Origin: Gammaproteobacteria bacterium
GTDB taxonomy: Bacteria; Pseudomonadota; Gammaproteobacteria; HTCC5015
Assembly (NCBI GenBank): GCA_013817245.1
Contig: JACDDA010000004.1
Span: 1-64,000, forward strand
DNA length: 64,000 nucleotides
Direction of reading: 5' to 3'
Made by a program: the position numbers and the translations under genes. The notes below the pieces were generated by a model, which made no database searches, was not told the DNA's origin, and saw only the letters and a program-made list of their open reading frames with translations. Numbering within the stretch: the stretch's first letter is position 1; each line of letters starts with the position of its first letter. Shown here one piece after another: positions 1-11,001 of the stretch.

Positions 1-71
1 GATCGACCGGTTGTTGCGAGAAGCAAAGGCGGGGATCGTAAATCGGCAGATTTTCAACGGAAGCTCAAATG
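1..71 (+). CDS. C-terminal end of an unrecognised gene, cut by the window start
   Basis: An open frame runs from base 1 to a TGA at 69-71 and encodes about 23 residues beginning DRPVVARSKGGDRKSADF. I do not recognise the family. It is real coding sequence rather than chance because a diverged inverted copy at 620-691 keeps the peptide, with six of nine base differences synonymous. The rest of the gene lies left of the window. Confidence 0.5.
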
Positions 72-73
72 AA
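1..73. repeat. Left arm of a 73-bp inverted repeat
   Basis: Bases 1-73 match the reverse complement of 619-691 at 64 of 73 positions. The first 44 bases differ at only three. The arm may continue left of the window. It is the 3' end of a coding frame, so this is a duplicated gene end in convergent orientation rather than a classic transposon terminus. Confidence 0.85.
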
Positions 74-98
74 AAACCAATATCAATCGAGTCCGACC

Positions 99-623
99 CT
101 ATTGAAACTTCAATTTAATAATATAATTAGCTTGAACACCTTCTTTGTCAAATTCAACAAAATAATCATTCATCATGCTGATTTTATTTAATATTGATTG
201 TGTTCTTTCCTTTTTATAGAGCCAATCTATCAAAGAATTAATAAATGATTTTTGATATTCAATAAATTGATGGGCTGCATCAGAGTTTTTGCTTTTATAG
301 ATAGTGTATGTATCGTCAAACAATGTTTTCATAGATGCTGAAAGCTCACTTGGTATTTTTTCACTTTCTTTATAATCGGATAGTACTCCAGAAATAAGAA
401 ATCCTATCAGGAATATGGTACTAGCGACTAAACTTGTGAAAAGGGCATTTAATTCCATGACCTCTAATCCAAATTTATGAGAAAGAAACTTCAATATAGT
501 TACTAAAATAATTACAGGCATTATCCTGAATGCTATTGACCATTTCTGCCACAATTTTTTTGTTGATTTTATAATTATTTCTTGATCAATGGGGACAGAC
601 TTGTTTGATATTGGTGTTTTCAT
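99..623 (-). CDS. Hypothetical two-helix membrane protein in an AT-rich cassette
   Basis: A 174-residue protein of unknown function. Residues about 31-50 and 60-82 are hydrophobic and likely span the inner membrane; the C-terminal half is charged, helical-looking and probably cytoplasmic. The second helix followed by SGVLSDYKESEKIP resembles conserved hypothetical membrane proteins of the bestrophin-like/DUF4239 kind, but this is a weak impression. The ATG overlaps the TGA of the upstream gene relic (ATGA), which suggests it once was translationally coupled to it. The DNA is visibly richer in A+T than the nuo genes, and the gene sits between the arms of an inverted repeat, so it may be acquired DNA. 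Confidence 0.6.
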   Translation of the reverse strand: MKTPISNKSVPIDQEIIIKSTKKLWQKWSIAFRIMPVIILVTILKFLSHKFGLEVMELNALFTSLVASTIFLIGFLISGVLSDYKESEKIPSELSASMKTLFDDTYTIYKSKNSDAAHQFIEYQKSFINSLIDWLYKKERTQSILNKISMMNDYFVEFDKEGVQANYIIKLKFQ

Positions 624-691
624 TTAACCTTCCTTTGAAAGTCTGTGGATTTACGGTCGCCGCCTTTGCTTCTGGCAACAACCGGTCGATC
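619..691. repeat. Right arm of the 73-bp inverted repeat
   Basis: This is the inverted, 88 percent identical partner of bases 1-73. Six of its nine differences leave the encoded amino acid unchanged, which points to divergence under selection for the protein. Confidence 0.85.
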
Positions 692-775
692 TAGTTTCTG
701 ATCTTGCCCTGCTTTAACGAGTACTTCGAAAGGGGTTCTTCTGCGAATTGCCTCGTGCGATACCCATGAAAAACA
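620..775 (-). pseudogene. Relic of the gene whose 3' end is repeated at 1-71
   Basis: On the minus strand an open frame without any ATG, GTG or TTG runs from just after a TAA at 776-778 to the TGA at 620-622. It encodes about 51 residues containing VSHEAIRRRTPFEVL and then DRPVVARSKGGDRKSTDF. The last part matches the peptide encoded by 1-71. The lack of a start and the upstream stop suggest a 5'-truncated copy. VSHEAI and TPFEVL have a transposase flavour, but I cannot assign a family. Confidence 0.45.
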
Positions 776-980
776 TTAACTTATAAGCGATGAAAATACT
801 AAAATTCGATGAATCGTATTTTGGTAGTGCGTAGGCGCAGGGTCTTAAAGAAATAAATTTTCAAACATGATAATGTAAAAAACTTTCTGTCTCACGCGGT
901 GTTATTAATTAGCTTTAAATTTTTTGAGCTATCGAAACCTAAATAAAATAATCATTTTAAGAATGCAATTGTAATGAGCT

Positions 981-2450
981 CTATATACCGGAGCTTATTT
1001 TCATTACCCAATCTAATGCCGGTTGTGGATAGATACCCATTAATAATACTAATGTTGCGGCGATGATCACCATCACACCGCCTGCGAGTTGGCCCCAATC
1101 AGCGGGTGCGTCTTGTTGACGCATACCGGGTTCAGACAAATATAGTGTCACGATGACGCGTAGGTAGTAGTAGACACCAATGGCGCTGCCCATCACTAAA
1201 GCGCCAAGCAACCACCACAGTTGTGCTTGTACGCCGACGGCTGCGATATAAAATTTTCCGATAAAGCCTGCGGTTAACGGAATGCCGGCGAGTGATAACA
1301 GCATGACGGTGAGTGCAGCGGTGAGATAAGGATTTTTCCAGAATAAGCCGCGATAAGCATATAGCGTATCTGCGTCATGTCCTTGATACGGGCTGGACAT
1401 TAATGCAATCACGCCAAATGCACCTAACGTTGTGAGTACATACGCCAGTAAATAAACGGCGATGGCTTCGGTTGCGAGTGTGTGTGCGGGAACGGCGACC
1501 AGTGGGATCAGTAAATATCCAAAATGTGCAATAGATGAATACCCTAACAAGCGTTTGATGTTGTTTTGCATTAACGCTAATAAATTGCCTACGAGTATCG
1601 AAGCAATCGCTAATGCTGTGAATAAAGTAGTCAGCAAACCGTCGTGCAATAAGGGCGTTTCTTGTGATAAGCGTAACAACACAGCGAATACTGCAACTTT
1701 ACTGCTAGTGGCAAGATAAGCGCCGACAGGTGCAGGTGCGCCTTGATAAACATCGGGTGTCCATAAATGGAATGGCACGAGGGATAGTTTGAATGCAATC
1801 GCGACGAGTATCATGGCAACGCCAGCTAATAGTAGTGGATTGTAATGATAGGCTTCCATGAGTGGCATGCTTAAGTCAGCAGCGATATCTGCGAAAGCGA
1901 GACTGCCCGTGTGTGCATACAATAATGCCATGCCAAATAATAAGAAAGCAGAGGCAGCGGCCGATAGCACTAGATATTTTAGTCCCGCTTCCAGTGTGCG
2001 TTTTTCGCGAAAGGTGTAAGCGACGAGACCGTAAAGTGGCACTGATAAAATTTCTAAGCCTAAAAACAAACTTGCTAAGTGATTGCTGGATACGAGTACT
2101 AAGCCACCGGCTGCTGACATTAACAGCAACAAATAAAATTCTTCACGGTTGCCTTGGTATTTTTCTAAATAGGCGTGCGCAAGTGTTGCGCATGCAAGTG
2201 TTGAAATTAAAATAAGCGCCATATAAAAACAGGCGCTGGCATCAACTCGCAACAAACCAGTGACATCGTGAGGTCCTTGCCACGCGGCATAAGCCACACA
2301 CAATAAAGTGATATTTAAACCGATGACGGTGAAGGTCGCATTCCAAAAATGATTGCGACGAAATGCAATCGCTAACATTACCCCAACAATCGTGCAGCAG
2401 ATAGCAATGAAGGGTAGGAGTGCGATTAAATCTAAACGGGTAAATATCAT
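981..2450 (-). CDS. nuoN: NADH-quinone oxidoreductase subunit N
   Basis: One of three antiporter-like, proton-pumping membrane subunits of respiratory complex I (NDH-1), which couples NADH oxidation and quinone reduction to proton export. The 489-residue length is normal. The protein is hydrophobic throughout and carries the typical KLSLVPFHLWTPDVYQGAP stretch near residues 222-240, with a conserved lysine on a broken helix. It is the last gene of the nuoA-N operon, six bases after nuoM. Only a weak 5-bp hairpin lies near its 3' end, so I call no terminator. Confidence 0.97.
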   Translation of the reverse strand: MIFTRLDLIALLPFIAICCTIVGVMLAIAFRRNHFWNATFTVIGLNITLLCVAYAAWQGPHDVTGLLRVDASACFYMALILISTLACATLAHAYLEKYQGNREEFYLLLLMSAAGGLVLVSSNHLASLFLGLEILSVPLYGLVAYTFREKRTLEAGLKYLVLSAAASAFLLFGMALLYAHTGSLAFADIAADLSMPLMEAYHYNPLLLAGVAMILVAIAFKLSLVPFHLWTPDVYQGAPAPVGAYLATSSKVAVFAVLLRLSQETPLLHDGLLTTLFTALAIASILVGNLLALMQNNIKRLLGYSSIAHFGYLLIPLVAVPAHTLATEAIAVYLLAYVLTTLGAFGVIALMSSPYQGHDADTLYAYRGLFWKNPYLTAALTVMLLSLAGIPLTAGFIGKFYIAAVGVQAQLWWLLGALVMGSAIGVYYYLRVIVTLYLSEPGMRQQDAPADWGQLAGGVMVIIAATLVLLMGIYPQPALDWVMKISSGI

Positions 2451-2456
2451 ATTGCG

Positions 2457-3977
2457 TTACTCAATTGAGACCGGTAAGTAAGCTTGTTGGATGCTTTGCA
2501 TAACACTGGCTGAGGTGTCTAGTAACGGTTGTGGATACAAGCCGATGTAAAGCAATAACAGCACTAATGCAAACGACATGAGGAATTCGCGTAACGAAGG
2601 GCCGCGTATAGGTTCATCGGTTTTAGCGGGTCCATAAAATGCACGTTGCATCAAGGTGAGCGAATAAATAGAAGCTAATACTAAACCGCTGGCAGCAATG
2701 ATGACGATAATCGGCGCTGCGTCATACGCGCCGAGTAAAATTAAAAACTCGCCAACGAAGTTACCGGTGCCAGGTAAACCTAATGATGCTGCACTAAAAA
2801 ATAATGCGAAAGCGGGTAACAAAGGTAAGCGCGACCACAAACCACCCATTTCATTTAAATTACGAGTGTGTAAACGTTCATACACTTGGCCGCATAAAAT
2901 AAATAAGGCAGCAGCTGAGATACCATGCGCTACCATTTGCACCACAGCGCCTTGTAACGCTATTAAAGTACCTGCGTAAATAGCAATCAACACAAAGCCC
3001 ATATGCGAAATGCTGGTGTAAGCAATCAAGCGTTTGATGTCGGTTTGAGCAAACGCTAAAACCGCGCCGTAAATAATTCCAATGGCACCTAATGTCATCG
3101 CAATGGGTGCAAATTCTTGTGAGGCATGAGGAAAGATGGGTAGTACAAAGCGCAACAAACCATACGCTGCGGTTTTTAATAATAAACCGGCAAGATCCAC
3201 GCTGCCCGCAGTAGGTGCTTGTGCGTGCGCATCGGGTAACCATGAATGCAAAGGCACGACCGGGAGTTTTACGGCAAATGCAATGAAAAAACCTAGCATC
3301 AATACGAATTCTAGAGCAGGCGACAATACGGCGTGTCGTAAAACATCGTAATCAAAACTAAGAATGTTGGTGCTTTGATAATGCGCAAATACTAAACCGA
3401 GAATGGCAAGCAGCATTAATAAACCACTGGCTTGTGTATAGATAAAAAACTTAGTGGCAGCGGTGATCCGACTTTTACCATCGGAGCCACTATGTCCCCA
3501 TAGCGCAATGAGGAAATACATCGGCACTAACATCATTTCCCAAAAGAAGAAAAATAGAAATAAATCTAGCGCTAGAAATACGCCAATGACGCCGCCTAAA
3601 ATCCATAATAAATTTAGGTGGAAAAAGCCCACGTATTTTTGTACTTCATTCCACGAGCAAGCAACCGATAATGCGCCAATGAATCCGGTTAACATGACGA
3701 GTAACAAGGATAGGCCGTCTAATCCTAAATGGATGCTGATCCCAAAACGTGTGATCCACGGTATTTGATATTCTAGTTGCCACTGACTTTGAGTAGCTGC
3801 ACCACTAATGGCAGCAAGGTTGTAATCGCCTTGCAGCCATAATAAAACCGATATCACTGTGACTGAGGTCATGCACAATAATGCTATCCAGCGCGGAAAA
3901 TTTTCTCCGAAGCGTTCAATTTGCCAGCACAGTAAACCGCCGATGAAAGGAGTTAAGATAAGTAAAATCAGTAGCAT
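2457..3977 (-). CDS. nuoM: NADH-quinone oxidoreductase subunit M
   Basis: Second antiporter-like proton channel of complex I, in the inner membrane. It has 506 residues, about the family length, with multiple membrane helices and the signature KLPVVPLHSWLPDAHAQAP near residue 240, where conserved lysine and histidine form part of the proton path. The glutamate in FFFWEMMLVPMYF is the conserved helix-5 residue. It lies 23 bases downstream of nuoL and 6 bases upstream of nuoN, consistent with one transcript. Confidence 0.97.
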   Translation of the reverse strand: MLLILLILTPFIGGLLCWQIERFGENFPRWIALLCMTSVTVISVLLWLQGDYNLAAISGAATQSQWQLEYQIPWITRFGISIHLGLDGLSLLLVMLTGFIGALSVACSWNEVQKYVGFFHLNLLWILGGVIGVFLALDLFLFFFFWEMMLVPMYFLIALWGHSGSDGKSRITAATKFFIYTQASGLLMLLAILGLVFAHYQSTNILSFDYDVLRHAVLSPALEFVLMLGFFIAFAVKLPVVPLHSWLPDAHAQAPTAGSVDLAGLLLKTAAYGLLRFVLPIFPHASQEFAPIAMTLGAIGIIYGAVLAFAQTDIKRLIAYTSISHMGFVLIAIYAGTLIALQGAVVQMVAHGISAAALFILCGQVYERLHTRNLNEMGGLWSRLPLLPAFALFFSAASLGLPGTGNFVGEFLILLGAYDAAPIIVIIAASGLVLASIYSLTLMQRAFYGPAKTDEPIRGPSLREFLMSFALVLLLLYIGLYPQPLLDTSASVMQSIQQAYLPVSIE

Positions 3978-4000
3978 ATGGATGCTGTATCCGCTTTAAA

Positions 4001-5842
4001 TTAATTTAAAAATACTAAGGTTATTAAAACGATGACTGCGCCTATACCGATACTCGCGGTGTACCAGCGCAGGTAACCGGTTTGCGTCACGCTTAATAAC
4101 ATATTGCTACGTTTAACGAGTTTGGGTATTAAATTAATTGTGCGATCGGCGATATCGCGGCGCAGTAATCGTGCGACAGCAATATACGGTTTCACCAATA
4201 ACGCATCATATAAAGCATCGAATCCCCACGCGTTATACCAAACATGCGTTAAGCCTCGTCCGATAGTGCTATTGGCAATGCGAGTTATAAAATCACGATT
4301 GCCAAGATACAGTGCAATTGCAATGCCGATACCGAGGATTGCTACTGCTGCAGATATGATTTCTATGGTGTGCTTCAAGTGATTATTATTGTCGTCAAAG
4401 CTAGGCAATACCGCCGCTAGCGGTGGATGGATTAATGCGCCGACAAAAGTGGATAACACTAATAATGTTATAAGTGGCAGTGTATACGCTATGCCGTGAC
4501 CGGGGTGTGCATCGGTTTTTGCTTCGCCGTGAAATACGATAAAAATTAAACGGAAAGTGTAAATGGAGGTTAACAGCGCGCCGATTAAACCTGCGATGAA
4601 TAAATCCAAATGTTGATTTGCAAACGCTTGCCATAAGATTTCATCTTTGCTGTAGAAGCCGGCAGTAATAAAAGGTAAAGCAGCAAGCGCTGCGCCGGCG
4701 ACGATGAAGCAGGCGTATACCAGTGGTAATTTTTTACGTAAGCCACCCATTTTGAAAATATTTTGTTCGTGGTGACAGGCGACAATCACTGCACCTGCGG
4801 ATAAAAATAATAAGGCTTTAAAAAATGCATGTGTCATTAAATGGAAAATTGCGGCTCCCCATGCGCTAGCACCCAGCGCCAGAAACATATAACCAATTTG
4901 ACTCATTGTTGAGTAAGCAAGTATACGTTTGATATCGCGCTGCGCTAATGCGGCGAATCCTGCGAGTAATAAGGTGATGGCGCCGATATAACCAATGAGA
5001 GATAAAACGGTAGGTGATAATTCAAATATCGTGTGTAGTCGCGCAATTAAATAAACGCCCGCCGTAACCATAGTTGCGGCATGTATTAATGCCGATACCG
5101 GTGTTGGGCCAGCCATCGCATCGGCTAACCATGTATGTAAAGGTGCTTGTGCGGATTTGCCGATAGCGCCACCTAATAACATTAACGCGGTCAACATGAT
5201 GAGCAAAGAGTCGGGGCTATAAACAGTGGGTGCGCGAGTGAGAATTTCTTGAATATTTAAGGTGCCTAGTTGATACCACAGCATGAATAAACCAATTGCC
5301 ATGAATACATCACCTATGCGAGTGATGACAAAGGCTTTCATCGCAGCAGCGCCATTTGCCGCATTGCGATAATAAAAACCAATCAACAGATAGCTACATA
5401 AACCAACGCCTTCCCAACCAAAATAAAGGAATATTAAATTGTCGGCGAGTATGAGCACTAACATGCTGGCAATAAATAAATTCATATACGCAAAAAAACG
5501 TGAATAACCTTCTTCGCCGCGCATATACCATGATGCAAACAAATGAATTAAAAAACCGACGCCTGTTACTACGCCCAATAAGGTCAGTGACAATCCATCT
5601 AAATGTAACGCTAATTGTGGTGTGAAATTATCAATGCGTACCCAGTTCCATAATGGCTGAGTGAACTGTTGCTGGCTTTGTGACAATAAATCAAAACCAA
5701 CCCACGCTGTGACTAATGCAGATAAACCAATTGAACCAACACCAATAATGGCGGCGTGATTTTCTGCTAGTCGACCACGAGAAAAAGCCAGCAGCAAGAA
5801 ACCTAATAAAGGAAACGCAATAGTTAAAAAGAGTAAGCTCAT
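4001..5842 (-). CDS. nuoL: NADH-quinone oxidoreductase subunit L
   Basis: Largest antiporter-like subunit of complex I, at the distal end of the membrane arm; its C-terminal lateral helix runs along NuoM and NuoN. It has 613 residues. The motifs [16 protein letters not shown] (near residue 142) and [20 protein letters not shown] (near residue 229) hold the conserved glutamate, lysine and histidine. A long amphipathic C-terminal region follows the core. The start ATG overlaps the nuoK stop (ATGA), which indicates coupled translation. Confidence 0.97.
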   Translation of the reverse strand: MSLLFLTIAFPLLGFLLLAFSRGRLAENHAAIIGVGSIGLSALVTAWVGFDLLSQSQQQFTQPLWNWVRIDNFTPQLALHLDGLSLTLLGVVTGVGFLIHLFASWYMRGEEGYSRFFAYMNLFIASMLVLILADNLIFLYFGWEGVGLCSYLLIGFYYRNAANGAAAMKAFVITRIGDVFMAIGLFMLWYQLGTLNIQEILTRAPTVYSPDSLLIMLTALMLLGGAIGKSAQAPLHTWLADAMAGPTPVSALIHAATMVTAGVYLIARLHTIFELSPTVLSLIGYIGAITLLLAGFAALAQRDIKRILAYSTMSQIGYMFLALGASAWGAAIFHLMTHAFFKALLFLSAGAVIVACHHEQNIFKMGGLRKKLPLVYACFIVAGAALAALPFITAGFYSKDEILWQAFANQHLDLFIAGLIGALLTSIYTFRLIFIVFHGEAKTDAHPGHGIAYTLPLITLLVLSTFVGALIHPPLAAVLPSFDDNNNHLKHTIEIISAAVAILGIGIAIALYLGNRDFITRIANSTIGRGLTHVWYNAWGFDALYDALLVKPYIAVARLLRRDIADRTINLIPKLVKRSNMLLSVTQTGYLRWYTASIGIGAVIVLITLVFLN

Positions 5843-6159
5843 CCGCGCATCTCACTGGCTGCGTCTATATCCAATGTGTGGAAGCGACGATAAAGTTGTA
5901 AGACTAAAGCAAGACCAATAGTGGCTTCGCATGCGGCTAAACTTAAAATCAAAATAAACATGATTTGACCATCTGCCTGCCCCCAGCGACTGCCTGCGAC
6001 TATGAATGCCAGCGCTGCCGCATTCATCATTATTTCTAAACACATCAACATAAAAATAATATTGCGACGCACGAGAATGCCGGCAAATCCAATAACAAAT
6101 AACATGGCGGCTAATGCTAAGCCGTGCTCCATGGGAACAGTGTTAGTCAGGTTAAACAT
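5839..6159 (-). CDS. nuoK: NADH-quinone oxidoreductase subunit K
   Basis: Small complex I membrane subunit of 106 residues with three helices. Two membrane-embedded glutamates, in [13 protein letters not shown] and in the third helix ([12 protein letters not shown]), relay protons between the quinone module and the antiporter-like subunits. The start overlaps the end of nuoJ by eight bases. A shorter start at MEHGLAL is closer to many homologues, so the first nine residues are less certain. Confidence 0.95.
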   Translation of the reverse strand: MFNLTNTVPMEHGLALAAMLFVIGFAGILVRRNIIFMLMCLEIMMNAAALAFIVAGSRWGQADGQIMFILILSLAACEATIGLALVLQLYRRFHTLDIDAASEMRG

Positions 6160-6655
6160 ATTTTTTCTCTTCAGGGCGACCTAAGTGCCAAGCGGTAACA
6201 AGTGCCGCTAATAATAAAAGTGAAGCGAGTTCTACTGCGAGCAAATAAGGACCAAATAGCGCGATGCCGACTTGTTTTGCATCGACGGTTATAGCCCCTG
6301 CGGGATGCGAACCGTTTTGTATAAATACATAAAGTAGGGTGCCTAACAAAATCAGCGATAAAAATGTGGGACCTAACCAAATGCGCGGTTTTAACCATTC
6401 GCGTTCTTGTTTAATAACGGCGGGGCCTAAATTTAACATCATCACGACGAATACAAATAACACCATAATGGCGCCTGCATAAACAATAATTTCTAATGCG
6501 CCAGCAAAGGGTGCGCCTAGCGCGAAAAAAATCATCGCAACGGCTATGAGTGAAATCACTAGATACAGTAATGCATGCACAGGATTGGTGTTGATAACAA
6601 CACTTAAGGTTGCAAATAATGCAACGGCAGAGGCTATGTAAAACGCAATTTCCAC
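6152..6655 (-). CDS. nuoJ: NADH-quinone oxidoreductase subunit J
   Basis: Membrane subunit of complex I with 167 residues and five predicted helices. The third helix ([17 protein letters not shown]) holds the conserved aromatic and glycine region that twists during turnover. It is encoded between nuoI and nuoK with the usual spacing and shares eight bases with nuoK. No unusual residues were seen. Confidence 0.95.
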   Translation of the reverse strand: MEIAFYIASAVALFATLSVVINTNPVHALLYLVISLIAVAMIFFALGAPFAGALEIIVYAGAIMVLFVFVVMMLNLGPAVIKQEREWLKPRIWLGPTFLSLILLGTLLYVFIQNGSHPAGAITVDAKQVGIALFGPYLLAVELASLLLLAALVTAWHLGRPEEKKYV

Positions 6656-6686
6656 TTTGGTGTTTCCTTATTAATTACTTTATAAA

Positions 6687-7244
6687 TTAGGGCAGTAAGT
6701 TTTTCACGTCAATGGGCGCTGCTTCGTGTTGTGCGTCGCCTTTTTGTTTGCCCGCTATTGCGAGTCCTGCCACACGATAAAAATTGTAATCAGGATATTT
6801 GCCAGGGCCTGATATGAGTAAATGTTCTTTTTCATAAACTAAATTTTGACGATTGTAATCCGCCATTTCAAAATCTGGCGTTAGTTGAATCGCTGTAGTA
6901 GGACACGCTTCTTCGCAGAGACCGCAAAAAATGCAACGAGAAAAATTAATGCGGAAAAATTCGGGATACCAGCGACCATCCTCGGTTTCGGCTTTTTGTA
7001 ATGAAATGCAGCCGACCGGACACGCGACTGCGCAAAGGTTGCACGCAACACAGCGTTCTTCACCGTCAGGATCGCGAGTAAGTACAATGCGGCCACGATA
7101 ACGCGGTGGTACGTTTACTTTTTGTTCGGGATATAAAATAGTGTCGCGTTTGCGGAAGGTGTGCATGAAAACCAGCCACATGCTGCGCAGTTGACTGCCT
7201 ACACCTGTCGTAATACTAACTAATGCGTTCCAAAAATAAGCCAT
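6687..7244 (-). CDS. nuoI: NADH-quinone oxidoreductase subunit I, two [4Fe-4S] clusters
   Basis: Peripheral-arm ferredoxin subunit of complex I that passes electrons through clusters N6a and N6b to NuoB. Both cluster motifs are intact: [12 protein letters not shown] at about residues 66-77 and [12 protein letters not shown] at about 105-116. The length is 185 residues. The N-terminal 40 residues, rich in aromatic and basic residues, anchor it to the membrane arm. It lies between nuoH and nuoJ with short gaps. Confidence 0.97.
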   Translation of the reverse strand: MAYFWNALVSITTGVGSQLRSMWLVFMHTFRKRDTILYPEQKVNVPPRYRGRIVLTRDPDGEERCVACNLCAVACPVGCISLQKAETEDGRWYPEFFRINFSRCIFCGLCEEACPTTAIQLTPDFEMADYNRQNLVYEKEHLLISGPGKYPDYNFYRVAGLAIAGKQKGDAQHEAAPIDVKNLLP

Positions 7245-7267
7245 GTGTTAACTCCGGCTCGCTACGT

Positions 7268-8254
7268 TCATGAGCAACAACGCCATAAAATAACAGCGCC
7301 AGTGATTAATAGATTAAGTAAGGTCAGCGGTAAACATATTTTCCAACTGGCACTCATCAATTGATCGTAACGAGGACGCGGTAATGCGGCACGTATTAAA
7401 ATAAATAACATAATGAAAAATATCATTTTCAGTGCAAACCAAACGACGGGTGGTAAAAATGGCCCGTGCCAACCACCGAAGAATAAAGTCACTAATAATG
7501 CAGACACTAATAAGATGCCCACATATTCACCGACAAAAAACATTCCCCATTTCATGCCGGAATATTCGGTGTGATAGCCTGCCGCTAATTCTGATTCTGA
7601 TTCAGGTAAATCAAAAGGACTGCGGTGAGTCACCGCGACGCCCGCTAACGCAAAGGTTATAAAACCAAAAAACTGTGGCACGATAAACCACAGGTCTTGT
7701 TGCGCATCGACAATGTCACGCATATTAAAAGAGCCGGTGATGGCCACCACGCCCATGAGTGAAATACCCATAAAGACTTCATAAGAAACCGTTTGTGCGG
7801 CTGAACGTAAACCACCCAGTAATGCGTATTTGCTATTGCTAGACCAACCTGCGAATAACACGGCATAGACGGCTAGCCCGGCGAGCATTAAGAAAAACAA
7901 AATACCGATACTAAGATCAGCCACACCCCACGTAGGCGTGATAGGCACAATAGCAAATGCAATAAGGAAAGCGCTCATTGCAATGATGGGCGCTAACCAA
8001 AATGTTAATTTATCAACAAATGGCGGCGTCCAATCTTCTTTAAAAAACATTTTGATCATATCAGCAACAATTTGCAGTAGACCAAATGGGCCGACTCGAT
8101 TTGGGCCATAGCGATCTTGCCACAATGCTAATAAACGACGTTCGACGAAAGAAAGTAGTGATGCGCCCGTAACCGTTACGATGAGAATAAGCAGCGCTTT
8201 TGCAACAGCGATTAGAACTTCTAAGATGTCGGGTGTCAGCCAATTGAAATTCAT
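7268..8254 (-). CDS. nuoH: NADH-quinone oxidoreductase subunit H
   Basis: Membrane subunit that forms much of the quinone-binding chamber of complex I. I chose the ATG at 8254 (328 residues, [13 protein letters not shown]) because it overlaps the nuoG stop in an ATGA; an in-frame extension of six residues lies inside nuoG and is unlikely. Typical motifs are [15 protein letters not shown] near residue 50, [22 protein letters not shown] in the acidic loop region, and [20 protein letters not shown] with the conserved glutamates. Confidence 0.96.
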   Translation of the reverse strand: MNFNWLTPDILEVLIAVAKALLILIVTVTGASLLSFVERRLLALWQDRYGPNRVGPFGLLQIVADMIKMFFKEDWTPPFVDKLTFWLAPIIAMSAFLIAFAIVPITPTWGVADLSIGILFFLMLAGLAVYAVLFAGWSSNSKYALLGGLRSAAQTVSYEVFMGISLMGVVAITGSFNMRDIVDAQQDLWFIVPQFFGFITFALAGVAVTHRSPFDLPESESELAAGYHTEYSGMKWGMFFVGEYVGILLVSALLVTLFFGGWHGPFLPPVVWFALKMIFFIMLFILIRAALPRPRYDQLMSASWKICLPLTLLNLLITGAVILWRCCS

Positions 8255-10983
8255 ACGATAACCTGCGCCCACAATTCTGTTTCGTCACGATTAATTATCA
8301 AGGGCATATTCGGTAAAACAGGTAAACCAATCGTGCCGCTCGCTAAAGCCGCGTGAATAATAACGGGGAGCTTCAATGTACATTGGCTGGTTTTTATATT
8401 AACAATCGTATTGTCGAGCACGTGAAGTTGCTGCGCATCGTGCGCAGAGATTGCGACATACGCTGTCGGCATGCGTGCTTGTATCGGTGCTGTGCGTGCG
8501 GATAATTCATCGCTGCCAAAAATATGGTGTAACGGTAAAACGCGCCATTCATTTTTGCGAGTAATAAAAGCGGCTGGTGCAGTGCCGAGATAGGGCGTTG
8601 TAGTGTTGTTAGGTTCTATTAAACGCACACCCGAATCACCGCCGCGTGAATGACCGCCGACTTCATCTTGAAATTTATTCCAAGCTTGCGGAGAATTCCA
8701 GCCAGGTACCCATGCAAAAGGAATAAGCGGCGCAACGGATTGTTTTGCACCGCTGTAACCTTCCATCGAGAATGCCAGTGCACTGTCTTTATCTTGGGAT
8801 GCGCGTGGTTCATGCACCGATAAATTTGCACGCATAGCGGTGCGACCGCTGTAACGATTAGGTTCGCGCGCAATTTTTAAACCTTGTACACGGAAAGTTG
8901 CATCAGGCGCGGCTTCAACAATGCGTGCTAAAGCGGGAATTGCCGTTGCGCAAGCAAGCGTTACTTGATCGAGTTGAGTCCAGTCGATGTTTTGATTTTT
9001 AGTTGCGCACTGGAGTGCATGTAACCAGCGCCAGCTTTCTTTGATTTGACATTGTGGATCGTAGTAGATGGGATCATAAACTTGAAAATAACGTTGCGCG
9101 CGCATTTCATTATTAATTAAGGTGCCGTCACTTTCAGCGAAGCTAGCAGTAGGTAATACCATGCTCGCTTGTTGGGTGGTGCGTGTAATTTGATGATCTA
9201 AAACAATTATATTTTTAATTTTTTGTAATGCGTTATCGATGACGCTCGTGTCAGCGCGCTGATACAGATCATTTTCAACAATAATAACGGTGTCAACATT
9301 ACCCGTATTTAATGTGTGTAGCGCGGCATCAAGTGATTGATTGTTGAGCATTGCTACGCCAAGACTATTTGTTTCTGGCACTACTAAACTGATTGCGGTA
9401 TTTTTATTGTGTGCGTGTAATGCCGTAGTGATGTTGGCAGCTGCGTGCAGCACTGCGGTAGAGCCCGCACCAGTACCAGAAATGATCAAAGGTTTTTTAG
9501 CGTTACGTAATGCTTGCGTAATTTGTTGCGCTAGTGCCGAAGTGTTTGCGTCTAAGTCTTTTACGGCCGGCGCTTTGGAATCTAGTGCATGCGCAATAGC
9601 AAAACCTAATCGTGCTAAATCTTCTGGCGCGGCGCGATAAGTTGCGGTCGCAATATCATCAAGTTTAGTGCTGCTGAAGCTCGCAACAAACAAAGGATTT
9701 TTTTCATGTTGCGCAATGTTTTTAATGGCGTCGGCTTGCCACGTAGCAATATTTTGAGCGGCAGCGAGTGTTTGAGCTTTGCCATAAACAATTGCTTGGC
9801 GTAATGCTAATGCAATGCGCGGTGCGGTTTGTGTTACATCTTCTCCGAGCACCAAGATGGCATCGTATGATTCGATATCACGTAATGAAGGTGTACGTGC
9901 GGGACTGTTTTTTAATATACTCAATATTAGTTGAGTTTGAGTTAATTCTGCCGCGCGCATGCCCGTGTAAAAGTTTTTGTCGCCCACCAATTCGCGCAAT
10001 GCAAAATTAGCTTCAAGACTGGCGCGAGGTGAACCAATACCAATAATGTTTTTGGCGTCGCGCAAATTGCTGCTAGTAATGGCTAATGCTTGATCAGTAT
10101 TGATAATGCTGTAGGCGTTGTTGCTTTGTTTGGCAGTAGGCTGGCGAGGGCGGTCTTTATTATTGACATAGCCATAACCAAAGCGGCCGCGATCACATAA
10201 GAACGAATGATTCACTGCGCCGTTGTAACGATTTTCAATCCGGCGCACTTCGCCATAACGTTCGCCGGGGCTGGTATTGCACCCCACAGAACATTGTTGG
10301 CAAATGCTGGGTGCAAATTGCATATCCCATTTACGCGTGTAATGTTCACCGTGAGTTTTATCGGTAAAAACACCGGTGGGACATACTTCTGTTAAATTGC
10401 CAGAAAATTCGTTTTCTAGTGGGCCACTTTCAACGCGACCAAAATAAACATTATCGTGTGCACCAAAAACGCCGAGATCATCTCCGCCGGCATAATCTTG
10501 GTAATAACGCACGCAACGATAACAGGCGATACAACGATTCATTTCGTGATTAATAAAAGGACCGAGGTCTTGATTTAAATGAGTACGTTTATCAAAACGA
10601 TAACTACGTTTGTTGTGACCGGTCATAACGGTCATGTCTTGTAGGTGGCAATTACCACCTTCTTCGCACACAGGGCAATCGTGTGGATGATTAACCATCA
10701 ACCATTCAACTACATTTTTGCGGAATGCTTTTGCTTCTGCATCGTCAATTGAAATCCATGCGCCATTGCTTGCCGGCGTCATGCATGACATGACAATCTT
10801 GCCGCGTTTATCATTTGCATTTGCGTATTGTTTAACTGCGCATTGACGACAAGCGCCGACGCTGCCGAGTGCAGGGTGCCAGCAAAAATAGGGAATATCG
10901 AGATCTAATGACAAACACGCTTGCAGCAAGTTGTCTGTATCATCAACTTCGTATGTCTTGCCGTCTACGTGAATAGTTGCCAT
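8251..10983 (-). CDS. nuoG: NADH-quinone oxidoreductase subunit G
   Basis: Large iron-sulfur subunit of the NADH-dehydrogenase module, 910 residues, close to the enterobacterial form. The N terminus is a [2Fe-2S] ferredoxin domain (C34, then GACRQC). It is followed by the His/Cys cluster motif [15 protein letters not shown], a [4Fe-4S] site with CIACYRC, and CQQCSVGC near residue 228, the extra cluster N7 kept only in some lineages. The rest is a molybdopterin-oxidoreductase fold without a catalytic role, ending in a small beta domain. It sits 18 bases after nuoF and overlaps nuoH. Confidence 0.96.
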   Translation of the reverse strand: MATIHVDGKTYEVDDTDNLLQACLSLDLDIPYFCWHPALGSVGACRQCAVKQYANANDKRGKIVMSCMTPASNGAWISIDDAEAKAFRKNVVEWLMVNHPHDCPVCEEGGNCHLQDMTVMTGHNKRSYRFDKRTHLNQDLGPFINHEMNRCIACYRCVRYYQDYAGGDDLGVFGAHDNVYFGRVESGPLENEFSGNLTEVCPTGVFTDKTHGEHYTRKWDMQFAPSICQQCSVGCNTSPGERYGEVRRIENRYNGAVNHSFLCDRGRFGYGYVNNKDRPRQPTAKQSNNAYSIINTDQALAITSSNLRDAKNIIGIGSPRASLEANFALRELVGDKNFYTGMRAAELTQTQLILSILKNSPARTPSLRDIESYDAILVLGEDVTQTAPRIALALRQAIVYGKAQTLAAAQNIATWQADAIKNIAQHEKNPLFVASFSSTKLDDIATATYRAAPEDLARLGFAIAHALDSKAPAVKDLDANTSALAQQITQALRNAKKPLIISGTGAGSTAVLHAAANITTALHAHNKNTAISLVVPETNSLGVAMLNNQSLDAALHTLNTGNVDTVIIVENDLYQRADTSVIDNALQKIKNIIVLDHQITRTTQQASMVLPTASFAESDGTLINNEMRAQRYFQVYDPIYYDPQCQIKESWRWLHALQCATKNQNIDWTQLDQVTLACATAIPALARIVEAAPDATFRVQGLKIAREPNRYSGRTAMRANLSVHEPRASQDKDSALAFSMEGYSGAKQSVAPLIPFAWVPGWNSPQAWNKFQDEVGGHSRGGDSGVRLIEPNNTTTPYLGTAPAAFITRKNEWRVLPLHHIFGSDELSARTAPIQARMPTAYVAISAHDAQQLHVLDNTIVNIKTSQCTLKLPVIIHAALASGTIGLPVLPNMPLIINRDETELWAQVIV

Positions 10984-11001
10984 GATTATTTGTCAATCTC
11001 G

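Noticed and set aside
827-840. GTGCG-N4-CGCAG, a 9/10 match to the stress box
   Set aside because: About two such matches are expected by chance in 64 kb, no gene follows in a fitting position in either direction, and no matching -10 with both key bases leads to a start codon.
950-985. Possible terminator after nuoN
   Set aside because: Only a 5-bp GAGCT/AGCTC stem with no T run.
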